Source: Pelomyxa schiedti (Eukaryota; Evosea; Pelobiontida; Pelomyxidae). Taken from it: a DNA stretch of 64,000 nucleotides. The stretch spans positions 1,768 to 65,767 of the forward strand of contig JAHLWZ010000417.1 of the NCBI GenBank assembly GCA_020536535.1. The letters run 5' to 3'. The notes beneath the pieces were generated by a model. That model was not told the origin of the DNA. It made no database searches and was given only the letters and a program-made list of their open reading frames with translations. Shown here one piece after another: positions 35,001 to 46,349 of the stretch; position 1 is the stretch's first letter; the number at the start of each line of letters is the position of its first letter. The translations under genes were made by a program, and so were the position numbers.

Positions 35001-38000
35001 ATCCAGCTCAAAGAGATCGGAATACCATTTGTCAATGGCAATATCTACAATGCGATCTGACTGGTGTTAGATAGAAAAGCGCCTTGGGTAGAATGCAAAC
35101 CGCAACACTCAGTCGCCTGGCGTCTTATGAGTGCTGCAGTTCCATCACTCCCTAATCCTGGAGACTGATATATGAACTTCGTAAACGCCAAAATTGAACG
35201 AGAAAAATAGTGGTAAAGTGGGTGATTCTCTGCCCTAGTTAATCATTAATAATAATAATGAAAATAAAAGTATTTTTAAAGTCAAAGGTTTCATAAATTG
35301 CTAACCCATGAATTTTGGCAAAGTGGGAGACAAATATATCCAAAGTCAGATCGTCAACAGGAATTTCTTTAACACGTTGAACCCAAGCTTTTATCAATTC
35401 AATCGCAAGGAGTTTATTGGAGTTCACCTGGCATGAAATGAGAACATTCAAAAGGTAAGGACTACCTTCTGAGTTCGAACTAGTGAGCTGAGAAGTGAAA
35501 TGCTTTTTGTACGCGATAGTAGTTCGGCTCTTCTTTGCACGGTTGGTTTTTGGTTTTGGGGATGCTGAACTGGAGGTGCGAGCACACTTGATTTTTGATC
35601 CAACTTCGTTTCATTGGGTATATGAGGTTTTGGAGGGTCCTGTAGTTCAATTTTCGCATTATGCAGGGTGTCAGACTTTGCATCAGGTGTCAATGCAAGA
35701 TTTGGTGGTGGTGTCTCGGATTGTTCAGCATGTTGTGCAATGGGTGTTGCCAAGTGTATAGTGTCAGCTTCGTCATTCACATCAGCGCAACTAGAAAGCT
35801 GCAAGGGATGAAGATTAACTTGTGCATCCGAGATATCTTTGCAGCCGCTTGATGGTTTAATTTCTGAAGGTAATTGCACAATATCATTTCCAAATTCAGA
35901 GGAGCTACGGGAAAGCAGCCGGGGTGGTGGTGACAATGGTGCCTGGTTTTCGTATCTTACTAGCTCACTGGCACTGGAACTTCTTGCAATTGGATCCCCG
36001 GGATTTCTAGGAGGTAGTCCAGGTTTCCAAATCCCCACGGGGCAAGTGGGGCTTACTGGCCCATCGAAAGAAATTACTTCCGGAACAAGTGGAGAACATT
36101 TTGTTGGTTGGTCAGAAATGATAGGGCTACTGGAAAGCATAGGCCTTTCTGGCTCCGAGTCACTTTCAGATGAGGAAGAGGAAGAGGAGGAGGAAGAAGA
36201 ATCCAACGAGTCTAATGATGAGACACTGTCACTACCAACTCCAACACTGGTACTGAGAGCTGAAGATTCGGTAAGCAGCGCAGTGGTACCAGGTGACTCG
36301 GAAAGAGGTTCAGAAGCACCAAGATTTTGGGGCATATGAAGTCTCAAGAATGGTTTCCTTGAGGGGGCTAGGGACTCGCAATGTGCAAATGACCACAAGG
36401 AGTATGTAGGGAAAGACGAATATGTTGAAAATGGTTGGATATTTTGTGGTGCATCTTTTGGCTCGGCCTGTTCTAGCTTGGCAGGCAAGCTAGACTCATA
36501 ATTACTGAGTTGACTCCCGGAAGTCTGGTTTTCAGTCGACTTCTCTTCAGTTACGCATTCAGCCAATGGTTGTGTTTCAACATGTGATTGTTCAGAGGGC
36601 TCAATGGTTGTTGGTTGTGCCTCAGAAGGGTTTGTGGGGGATGGCTCCCCTTCACACAATACTGTAGAAGTAGAAACTGTTTGCTCTGACTCCATTTGTT
36701 GCACAACTTTGACCTGCTCTGTCAGTGGCTCCGCACTGAATCGTTCGGCCTCTGGAAACTTCGGAGTGTGTAGCATGTGTGATTGCGGCTGTGAGCGCGC
36801 CCGATCCCTGATTTCACTGACGGCAACATTTGTGGGAACCTCCGGATGCACCAGCAACAGCTTGTGGAGCTGCTCCTCCATGTAAAAGACCGTCGCCGAC
36901 CTCTCCTTGTTTGTCATAGTAGCATACTGCCTGCGGTGGCTGCGCCTCTGCTGCAGCTGCTTGTGATTGCTGGCCACAGGGACCTGTGCGCCTGTCTGCT
37001 CGTACTTCTGGGACGGCGGCGGGGGCTTCCAATGGCGGGTGGGCCGGATCAGAGGGCTTGTAGCAGGGGAAGTGGTAGGGGAGTTCTTCGGCTCGGGATT
37101 GTCGTGGGAATGTGTGTGGTGGTGGTGGCGGTGGTGGTGGCGACGGTGATGGTGGTGGTGATGGTGCCGGTGCTTGTGCTTCTTTACTATCTCTTCTAGC
37201 CTCTTATCTGTTTTCCCGGCAAGGGCGGCGGCGAACAGGGCATCGTAGTCTCGGCTGGTAATGTTCTCATCTTCGCTCGACGAGTCACTGAAATCCTGCA
37301 ATTGAGATTTTTGGACTGGAGACGAACGGCCTGTTCGGCTGTGCGATGACGACGAAGAAGATGAAGAAGCGGTAGGCGTCTTGGCTTCCGAGATAGTGGC
37401 TTGGTTTTGGGAAGAGATTGTAGATTGGGTGCTGTGTGACCTGGGAGGAATCGGTGTCAACCTCAAATCGTCGGAGCTTGTGATAGAGCTGGACTTGGAA
37501 CTCACGGGCTGCATCAACGTCATGCCCCTCGATCTTGGCATGTCATAGTGCGATTTGGGCCTCACGTTGGACTTTGGCTTGGAATTGGAACTGGAACTAG
37601 AAACAGGGCAGCCGCCCGTGCTTGGCGTCCTAACGTGGCCTGGAGATTTCTCCCTTTTGGTCTCGGTCGGCGCAATTGTGGGTGCAGGCTTGGAATCTGG
37701 CGGCGCGTCGCCCAAGTTGGTCGCCTCAGCCGTTGACGACGACGAAGACGAAGGAGTCGGCGGGGTGATTGACCGTTTGAGCTTTGGTTTTGAGTGTGAG
37801 GAGCGCTTGCGGTGGGAGGACGAGGAGGAGGACGACGATTTGCCATTATGGGAGCTGTGTTGCATTGGGGACGAAGGGCGGTCGGTGTTGTGAGTGTGTG
37901 GTGATGATGATGGGGAAGAAGGGCAAGTGGTTGATGTTGTTGAAAAAGTTGAAGTACTGCACTCTGCTGTTGATGGTGAGGGCGAGAGATCTGGACCGGT

Positions 38001-38069
38001 CGGGGCCTTGGTGTAGGCCACACTCTGGCAGTACTTCTTGCGGTGCGAGGACCTGGGCACGTCGACCAT
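32056..38069 (-). CDS. VPS9-domain Rab5-type exchange factor, long, with frame break near the 3' end
   Basis: Exon 1 (38069-about 35455) encodes about 870 disordered residues rich in Ser, Pro and His, with a run of Glu/Ser and a His cluster. Short exons follow with helical sequence (KLLAIELIKAWVQRVKEI; RIVDIAIDKWYSDLFELD; QDITTQSLGISRRFC). Then comes the VPS9 core: GADDFLPIISFVLIKGN, YIEHFLREEDISGEPAYI and LTTFQTSLALIEAL. VPS9 domains catalyse GDP release from Rab5-family GTPases on early endosomes. The catalytic Asp and Pro of the D-x-x-L-P motif are present. A Pro-rich tail of about 650 residues follows. A 19-bp tandem duplication at 32394-32431 shifts the frame to a stop at 32270. Without it the frame would run to 32056 with an acidic end (KAKVDDVTGLADLDTR). 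Confidence 0.88.
32394..32431. repeat. 19-bp tandem duplication causing a frameshift
   Basis: TGGACAGCCGTTGTGGGAA is followed at once by the same 19 bases with one final change. Nineteen is not a multiple of three, and removing one unit joins two long proline-rich frames of the VPS9 gene. No GT-AG intron can remove it. Confidence 0.85.
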
Positions 38070-38487
38070 CCGTTGGTTCTTTTTTTTTTTCGTTTTGGTA
38101 ACAGGACGAAAACCGGAAGTCTAATAAGAGCGGCGGTGTATTTTCTCCAATCCAGGAAGGCCAGAGAATGGGCTTTAGGAGAAATCGATCTATCCGTTCG
38201 GTGCCACTGTTGGGTGGTGAGAAGAACGTCTGAGAGATAGCAGTGATCAGGGGCAGAGGACAACAGCACCCATTTGTGACTGACCCCTCGCATCATCGCT
38301 TCCGATTTTGCTTCTATCCTCCAATTTCGGCCAATGAGGGACTGGAATATTCCCACTGGTTGTTTCTGGATTCATCAGGTCGCTAACTTGGAATCAATCA
38401 CTCCGTCATAGCGACTCCCTCGTCGCTGGCAAACACCTTTCAAACACACCAACAAACAAAAAAAAACCAGACCAAGTGATAATATTC
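38070..38487. other. Divergent intergenic region between the VPS9 and TRIM-like genes
   Basis: This region of about 418 bp lies between two head-to-head starts. A T-run at 38081-38090 (an A-run for the VPS9 transcript) and an A-run at 38458-38466 (for the TRIM transcript) lie close to the two start codons. Other open frames here look like chance. No named promoter element is evident. Confidence 0.45.
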
Positions 38488-41400
38488 ATGGCCTCCTCCA
38501 CCACGGAGCTTGAAGACAGCCTCTCGTGGGACACAACATGTGGGCTGTGCCTCTCTCCCTTGTCTCTCGCTGGCGGGGGAACAAACCGAACCATTGCGGA
38601 GCTCCACAGGGTCCCTCTCGCCGCCACACGAAGAGGACCCCCGTCGTCGAGCTCAGCTTCGACGCCGCCGAGCAGCGCACCAGGCTCCACAGCAGGAGGA
38701 ACTTCGTCGGCACAGCAAACAGCAGGCACCACGCCTCACAGGGTGTGCATGGATTGTGCCCGCAAGCTGGTCAACAACGCGGTGGCTCGGTCAGCTTTCT
38801 ACCAGGGCGTGGCCCAGGCCCAGGCCCAGGCCCCTTCATTAAATGGCTCACTGAGAAACAGCGGCGGCGCAGAGGGGTGCCGGCATCAAACGCAGCCAGG
38901 GGAGACACAGTCAGGGCAGACAGCTGCTACTGGCTCTGCTTCTTCTGGTGTTATCCTCTCTGAGCAGTGTGGTGGAAGAGGGAATGATGGGATGGGAGAA
39001 TGTGTTGGGGGCAGCGCATGTAGTGTGAATCAACAGAATATAATGTGGTCACCACTGCTGCGTATTCATCCTGAGTTGTTGTCTGGCCCGCCTAACACGA
39101 AGGTTCTTGGAGATATATGAAATACTTGAGACTATTCATATCTTTTTTTCTTTTGACGCACAACAAGGGAGGAGTGAATGTCCACTCTATGGTGCACACA
39201 ATATCTGCTCTGAGTTGTCCAATATGCGGCGAATCATTGCCATTCCCAGTCAAGACCAGCCTGCCATCGGTTTTTTTTTTTATCACGACCTTCTTCCTTG
39301 TATACTTACTTTCAAAAAAAAAACCAGTTTTCTCAGATTGACACTGCAACCCAAATTCTACGAGAATCGGAAATAATTGTTGATGCTGTACAAGGAGAAA
39401 AGAAGTGTTGCCCAATATGTGAGGAAGTGCAGCCAACCCACTCCTGCGTGGTGTGCAGGGTACTTGTTTGTGCAACACCCCGTTGTATGAGGATTATAAC
39501 AAACACTTGCAGATCGCAAGGACACACTGTAAGTTGTGGTTTAATTCTCTTTCCTTACTACCTGTTCACGATGATTTTTCTAAAAAAGTTCACTCCCATT
39601 GAAATCGGAGCAGCTAAAACAAACCTTCCATGCCCTGAGCACAACAGGCCGTTGGATATGTTTTGTATAAAAGATAATATTCCCGTGTGTTCAACTTGTA
39701 TTCTCTCTGGTGCCCATCAAGCTAATCAGGTTTTTGGCCATCTTGCCCAATTTGTTAATTTCAAACTCATTGTGTCCCAAGCATCCAACCATTACAATTC
39801 AACAAGCATCCAAAGAGAGGAAGGAAATAATTACAAGGCAATCACAAGAACTTTCAGAAAAAATCAAAGTGTTGGAGGAGGCACTTGCGGCAGTGACTAA
39901 GACCAAATATGACATCAATGAGGTCCAACCAGCAACCACAAAGCCAAGTCAATTAAAAAAACTAACAGAATTGTGGTGTTGCACTGAAAGATATTGAGGA
40001 TACATTTTCGACACTAGAGCTCATTTTAGCGACAAGGCACAAGCAACTTATATCGGAATGCATGGAAATTGCACAAACAACAGGTTAATACTAATGCTGT
40101 CACCAAACTTGCTCATCTTTGAATACAGAGAAAATCATCACTCTGCAACAGGACCACCTCGAAAGGTTCCTTGAGACCGCAAAAACTGTTTTGAGATCTG
40201 CATTAAAGCTGAGAGACACGCCCCATGACTTTGGTGTGATCCGGTCATTTGACTCAATAGAAAGACTGATTTCTGCGTTGAAGTCCCAACTCGTATGTTT
40301 TGATTTATACTTACAGTTCATTGACATTGTTGTTGGAAAAGGTTTATGAGAAGCCATGCTGCAAATCTGAAATTAATTTCACAACAATAAAGAACCTCTC
40401 TGAGGTAATCAAATCATTTGGAGCAGTCACATTTGGTTTGCGTTTGACCTCATTGAATTCTTGTAATAATCAAAATACACATAGGTGTTTCAGCTTCTAT
40501 GAGTAAATTCAGAGTTACACCTTGCAGGGAAAACACACCCGTTGTTGGCATGAAATGGCAGTGCATGATTGAGTGTACATCTCTTGTGGATAACACAGGA
40601 ACCCTTATTCCATCCACCATTTCCATTCCTTCGTTGACAAGTGCTGGAATGTGTATTGTTGTGCACAAAGGTTTGTCACCACACCAGGTTTTGCTCAAAT
40701 TAACTCACAAAGGGCCAGGGCCAGAATACACTGCGGAGACAAGGCAGTTTGAGCAAGTTCCATTCTGGCAGAGTGTTGTGTCTCCAGGACGCAATGATGG
40801 AGAAGTGCTCAAGTGTGATGTCATGTTCATTCCAGAGATCACTGGGAGACACTCGTTGGTTATTGGAGGGAGTGAAGTTTTTTCTTGCGAGATAAAGCGT
40901 TAGTTTTTTCCTTCTTTTCCCCCAACCATTAACTTAGAAAATAGAAATCAACCAACAGTCAACCACACTGGTTGGCGACCTGACAGGTACTGTGGGAAAC
41001 CCATTTAAGTTGAAATTACTTGTGTGCATTCTCATATCATGTTTCAAACATTTTTTTGAAATATCTCCAATAGGTACACTACTCTGATGGCACACCCGTA
41101 TCTGCTGAGGACTGGCTAATCAGTCCACCACTGATGCGGACCCGCTTCAAAATTACAGGCCCCTTGCCACCAAATTCGGATCAAGAAGATTTCACACAGT
41201 GTCCAAACCCAGCAGAAATTGAGTTCAAAGTGCAAAGTGGGGGTGAGTACAAATTGTTCATTCAGAATACTGTCTGGCCCAATACAAAGGACTGGATTTC
41301 AATGCCTGGGTCACCTTTCCTGATCAGAGTCACTCAAGGTGTGGTTGTTTCCTCTCTTCTTTAAACCCAAAGGACTTAATTTAATCTACACAGTGGACAT

Positions 41401-42338
41401 CAGCAAATGCACAATTTGGACTCTTCCTTCATCCCTCACAGTGGGGCACAAAATTTCCCTCCCAATTCAGGTTTCCATCTCAAAATACACTTTCTTTCCC
41501 TCACTCACACAAAGATGATGAGCACTGCTGGAAACATCATTCCCGCTGAAGATGAATCCAATCAATTGGTTGAATACCGTGCATATACAAGCCCACAAAC
41601 GGCAGCCATTGCTTCTATCTCACCTCCCAGCACAACAGGATCATCTCGGGTTTCAAGCGTGAATGTTGAGCCAAAGATGGTGGCTGATGTCTTTCTCTCT
41701 GTGGAGGGATCACTTGCTCGGAGCAACTCATGGCAGCCTCTGTCAGGGTCACCATTCAGAATCACAATAACAAGTATGCTTGATCCCCCGCTCTCTCATA
41801 TATATATATCTCATCATCATCATTTTATTACCAACAACAAACACTCCGAACCTCTCCTATCCCCTCCTATCCTTATCCCTATCCTATCCTTATTCTAACC
41901 AAACAAACCGCAGAGCCTCAGCAAGCCAGGAAGATTGGGGGACTGATTGCATCATCTTCCATGCCAGGATACCCACCCGAGAGGGTTCTGAACTACACCC
42001 ACGATCACACCATGTACTGGGCCAGCACAGGCAACAAAGGCCAGTTCCTGGCTCTCGACCTCACGGAGCCCTGCATCGTGCCGGTCGTGTGCCTGAGGAC
42101 TCACGACATCGACGGCGCCATCAAGGACTTCACGATGTCCAGCGGCGCTTCTTCCTCTGGGCCGTGGACTGTTATGGGACATTTCACGGCCGCACGCAGC
42201 AAGCAGTGGCAAAGATTCCCAGTCGACCCGAAAACTTCGTCAGAGCTGCAGCAGCGATGGGTCAGGCTGCTGTTTGACAGCACATACGGACCCCCTGATG
42301 TTAGGTATGTGGTTGTCAGTGGTGTAAAGTTCTGGTGA
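38488..42338 (+). CDS. TRIM-like protein: RING, B-box, coiled coil, filamin-like repeats, discoidin-like domain
   Basis: Several exons. Exon 1 (from MASSTTELEDSL) has CGLC, a Ser/Pro insertion and HRVCMDC. The next exon has CPICGE, so the zinc ligands of a RING are spread around a long insertion and one cysteine is not obvious. CCPICEEV, CVVC and CATPRC resemble B-box 1. CPEHNRPLDMFC with VCSTC is a B-box 2. A coiled coil follows (IKVLEEALAAV). Then two or three filamin/immunoglobulin-like repeats end in the typical PGSPF or SGSPF. The last exon is a galactose-binding, discoidin-like domain (MYWASTGNKGQFLALDL; RWVRLLFDSTYG; VSGVKFW). TRIM proteins are ubiquitin ligases, and this one probably binds carbohydrate or protein through its new C-terminus. 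It is convergent with the kinase gene. Confidence 0.82.
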
Positions 42339-42469
42339 TGAAGGCAAACCTATATCATAAATAACCCACGAGAGAATAAATTTTGGATGTTTTTCGTTTT
42401 TTTTTTGACACTTTATTATTATCTAGAGTCCTGAGGGAGACCGACCGAGTCTGGAAAACTTTCCAGGCT

Positions 42470-45238
42470 TTATGTGAGGAATGGAGTGAGGTGGGTGGCT
42501 GCCTCTGATGCGGACATCCTATTGGCTGGCCTTGGGTGCATCATATCAACGAGGATGCGCGTGAGACACACAACACGCGGGTCAGCTGGGGAGGTGAAGG
42601 GAGGGGGAAGTGGGAATGACTCCACAAGTGTCCTGGTTGTGAACATGCTCATGTCCCTATTCAGCTCACTCCCAATGAACTTGCGCGATGGGGGAAGCAG
42701 TGCGTTGTAGAACGTGATCGCCAGGCTGAACGAATCACACCTGGATAGCGGGAACAGCTGTGCACCACCGTGGGGGTTTTGAATCAAGGCCATTATCTCT
42801 GGTGGGATGGTGCCTGCGTTGCCCCACAGGTTGCCAGTTGGTTCCAGTACACTGCTCAGGTGGCCTTGCCGGTCTCTGACGCACTCCAGTGCCATCCCAA
42901 AGTCAATCAGTGTGAGCCTATGTGTTTGTGGGTCAACAAGGATGTTGGCCTCCTCGATGTCTCTGTGTGTTTGAGGGGAAATAAGCACAAACATACACAC
43001 AAGGTGAGAGGAAGATACCTGTGCACAATCGAATTTGACTCAAGATGGTTGACAGCAGAAAGAGCTTGATGGAAAAGATTCAAGGTGACAGCAACCTTGT
43101 CTGAGGATGGTGGCAGTGAGGTGAAGAAGGACTGCGGCGATCCTGACAGGTGAACACCTCCAAATGGCATCAAGAACGCAAATGACTTGCTGTGTTTGGC
43201 CCAGTCCACGTCATCTGGCTTGGCAACAGCAAGGAGGTCAAGGAACTCCTGGGGCAAACTATTTATGGTTTTGATAAAAAAAACCGCTAGAGTGGCAGAC
43301 ACCTTGGGATCACAAGTGCACTGAGAGGGTGAGTGATGTTCCTGTGATGAGGGATGGATGAGAGTGTCAGAACCTCCAACTGGTATTTATTTCTCAGTAG
43401 GGTTTGGCCGGAGATGTTGAATTGTAGTTTCATAACCATCATCTGTGGTTCTGGTGATGCTTTGTTTCCATGAAACTGCACCTTGAACGCTGCACCATAA
43501 GAGCTTATTCCTAAGAGCTCCTTCACTATGAACTGTGATATATCTGCTGTAATCAGTGATGTCATCAGGCTGATTGTTTGCTGCGTAGGGTATGAAGAGA
43601 GATTTCAAATATGGGCACACCGAGGAAAAGAACCTGGTATTGTTCTGCCTCAGCTTCCAACTTCCTCCGCACTACATCATGCTGCACTCTCAAGTTCATG
43701 ATTGTCTCACCTTCTGACAGGCAAGACTGAAGGGTCTTGTTCTCGTCCTGTAACTTTTGAATAATTTGCAAATTATTCAGTTACCTTCATTGTGATATTA
43801 GTAGACACAACTCACCTTTGGAGTGCTTTCCTCGTGCACAATTGGTGCAGTTTCCCTTTTGTCATCCTGCTCCTGTCTTGTTGTGACACTGGAGCCACTG
43901 CAACTGTGGCCACTCAGACTCCCAGGTTCAGTACTCAGCAATGAAGCACATTGTGTTCGTGGGAGAAGTCTGGTGGCTGCTGCCTGCCACCATTCAAGAT
44001 CAGTCTTTGGGGGAGGCTTGCACAAAACTTTTTGGACCAGTGCTTGGCGAATTTGATCCAACTTACACACATCCAAAACAGTCTGACCTTCCATATTCTT
44101 TGGAACACTCAGTCAGTGTGTCTTAGGGAAAAAGAGGAAGTACTTTGATGTTAAGGTTGATGTTTGGATGCTCAAGAAGAAGGTCAATAATTTTTAGATA
44201 TCCATGCTCACAGGCCAAATGCAAAGGGGTCTGTGGAAAAGGTAAAAAATGGACCTATTTACAATATTGGGGTGACACACATCTCCCTGGAGTGAAACCC
44301 AGTCATAATATCAGTCAATATGAAAAATAAATGGTTGTGGTGAAATTACATACACCCTGTCAGTTGCAGTTATTACGGAAGAGATGAAAAGGAGAGTTCG
44401 CCTACCAACTGCAAAGAAATGAAGGTTTGAGGAGAGACAAGAGTGAGTGCATAAGCATGTTGTTACAAAGCGGGAGAGTTCACATACCCCCTGCAAATAG
44501 ATGAAATTGGGTTCCAAGTGTAAATTGTAGAATGAGATTAGGAGAAGAGGTAAGGAGGGAAGCACATACAGCCTGTCTCAAATACAATTGGTTCATAATT
44601 TCCATGAATCAGGGAATGATAGTGAGTGGCATGTTGGTGCTGAGGGGGTTCACATACCCACTATCAACAAACGATTTCCAAGAGAGAGGCAAAAAGTATG
44701 AGTGCAATGCTGGGTTAGGAGAGTAGTTCACATACAGTCTGACATCCGAAATGAAATTCGGATTCCGAACCAAGAGGAAAGAGAAATGAGCAAAAAAAAA
44801 AAAAAAAGAGTTCAGGATAAACTTACAGCCTGTAAAAATGAGGAAGGAGTACAAGTGCTGTGTAGGCATTGAAGTTTGTGTAAGCGTTACACACCTGTCT
44901 GTTCGGATCAGCCCCCCTTTGCAGCAACACTTGAACACATTCATAACGTCCGTAGGTTGCTGCAAAGTGCAGTGCAGCCTGCGTGCCGTTGCCATAACGA
45001 CGATGCAAACAAAAGACTTTCGGAAAGCCCAGCCAAAAAAGCCACATACCTTTGTGTCCCTTGAGCCCATCTGCTGCGCGTCGGGGTTAGTTCCCTCCCG
45101 CAGCATCCTGTCGAGCGTCGCGGCGTCGCCATTCTCTGCAGCCTCGAAGAACTTCCACGGCGCGTATGCGGGTGCGTCCACAGCAACCCCTGCTGACGAC
45201 GAAGACGATTGTGGCGGCGTCTGGGGAGCTCCCGACAT
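42470..45238 (-). CDS. Ankyrin-repeat protein kinase
   Basis: The start MSGAPQTPPQ at 45238 follows a 12-A leader. N-terminal exons encode ankyrin repeats (AAENGDAATLDRMLREG; ALHFAATYGRYECVQVLLQR; one repeat per small exon down to about 44150), then a coiled coil (KLQDENKTLQ). The kinase domain has a glycine-loop-like LLGISSYGAAFKVQF, the lysine in MMVMKLQF, the catalytic loop HRDIEEANIL split by an intron after HR, the metal motif DFG, and GTIPPEI in the activation segment. All key residues are kept, so it should be an active Ser/Thr-like kinase. The repeats 44100-44830 may include more small ankyrin exons than I could join. The substrate is unknown. The gene starts 97 bp from the divergent RING gene. 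Confidence 0.85.
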
Positions 45239-45335
45239 TTTTTTTTTTTTGTGTGTGTGTGACGGTTGGACTGGAAAGATTGATGGAACATCGTCTTTCG
45301 TGAAAGACGAACACGTCTACAACCCATCTGTGATC
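45239..45335. promoter_or_regulatory. 97-bp bidirectional start region
   Basis: The ankyrin kinase (minus) and the small RING gene (plus) begin only 97 bp apart. The gap contains T12 next to the kinase ATG, a (GT)n tract (45251-45260) and the short inverted repeat CGTCTTTCGTGAAAGACG. The two genes must share promoter elements. Confidence 0.6.
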
Positions 45336-45751
45336 ATGTCGGACAAAGGCTCGAGCCTTATGTTTCTGCACCCTCTAGCTCTTCTCATCGCAGAGGCAGA
45401 GAGACTGAAACTTGGTGAGAGGGCTCTACCACCCACGGCCGATATCTTGTCGCCCGCAGCCCCACCGGCCTCGACCGTCGCTGACACGCCGCCGCTGCCA
45501 GCAGTAGATCGGACACCTGTGGATCCACCGTCTCGTATCCTCTTTTGTTCCCTGTGTCACAACCCCCTGTATTGCGACTACGTCAGCAATACCTACTGCT
45601 GTCACAAGATCTGCTTTGCTGTGCGCATCTCTCTTTTTTATTTACTACTACTATTCACACAACCAATGCTGAAAAACTGCAGTGCTTGCCAAAGCTGTCT
45701 GGGACGTGCCCTGTTGCATCGTGTAAAAAGCAATATTATCCAGTGGACTGA
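45336..45751 (+). CDS. Small RING-finger protein
   Basis: Two exons (45336-45620 and 45683-45751), with a 62-nt intron in phase 0, encode 117 residues. The C-terminal half has CSLC, 14 residues, CCHKIC, CFAC and CPVASC, which fit a C3HC4 RING whose last pair comes from exon 2. The N-terminal half is Ala/Pro-rich with a helical start (FLHPLALLIAEAERLKL). There is no other domain. It is probably an E3 ubiquitin ligase or an adaptor subunit; I do not recognise an orthologue. Confidence 0.85.
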
Positions 45752-45849
45752 TGGCTCATCCAGAGCAAATAGCAAACAATGTCAAATGTAAAAAAAAGCA
45801 CTCCCAGTCTCCACTGAGGTCAGGATACTAGTTTAGATCCCGCCGGTCA

Positions 45850-46175
45850 TTATGAGTGTTGTGCCAAGTTGAACGACTGTGCTGTGCGCATGAACGTGTA
45901 GAGCACCAGCGTCACAACAAGGTAGCTACTCCCGCCTGCAAACAAAGGTGCCGGTGGGGTCACTTTATTCTTTGCCCACATCCTGTCAAATCAGTTAAAT
46001 TGGCAAGAGGCACCTCCATCATAAGATCTACATACAGTAATGTGTACAAGACGTAGACCAGAGAGCACGCAAACATCACCGCGTTCACAGGCGAAGGCAA
46101 TGCAAACCAGCAAACTAACGCTGCAATCCCACCCAACACCAACTGACCACGTGTCCCACACAGATCTTTCTCCAT
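45850..46175 (-). CDS. Small three-helix membrane protein of unknown function
   Basis: Exons 46175-45980 and 45935-45850 join in frame across a 44-nt intron to 93 residues. Three hydrophobic stretches are evident (LVLGGIAALVCWFALPS; AVMFACSLVYVLYTLLYV; SYLVVTLVLYTFM), with a short cytoplasmic-type start MEKDLCGTRG. Its size suggests a subunit of an ER or vacuolar complex, but I do not recognise it. It is divergent from CEP95 (174 bp) and convergent with the RING gene (98 bp). Confidence 0.75.
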
Positions 46176-46349
46176 CTCGCACGGCAATTTGTTGTAGGAT
46201 TTTGGTTTGTGCTGTTTGCTGTTGGCTCTTTGTTAGTTTGACATTCTGTTCTTTGGGAATGCATCACTCCCCTGCGTGTCATTGTGTCATTTCTTTTTTT
46301 TTTTTCGTTTCGCGATCTGACGGACATTGGTTCAAAAATAAAATAAAAA

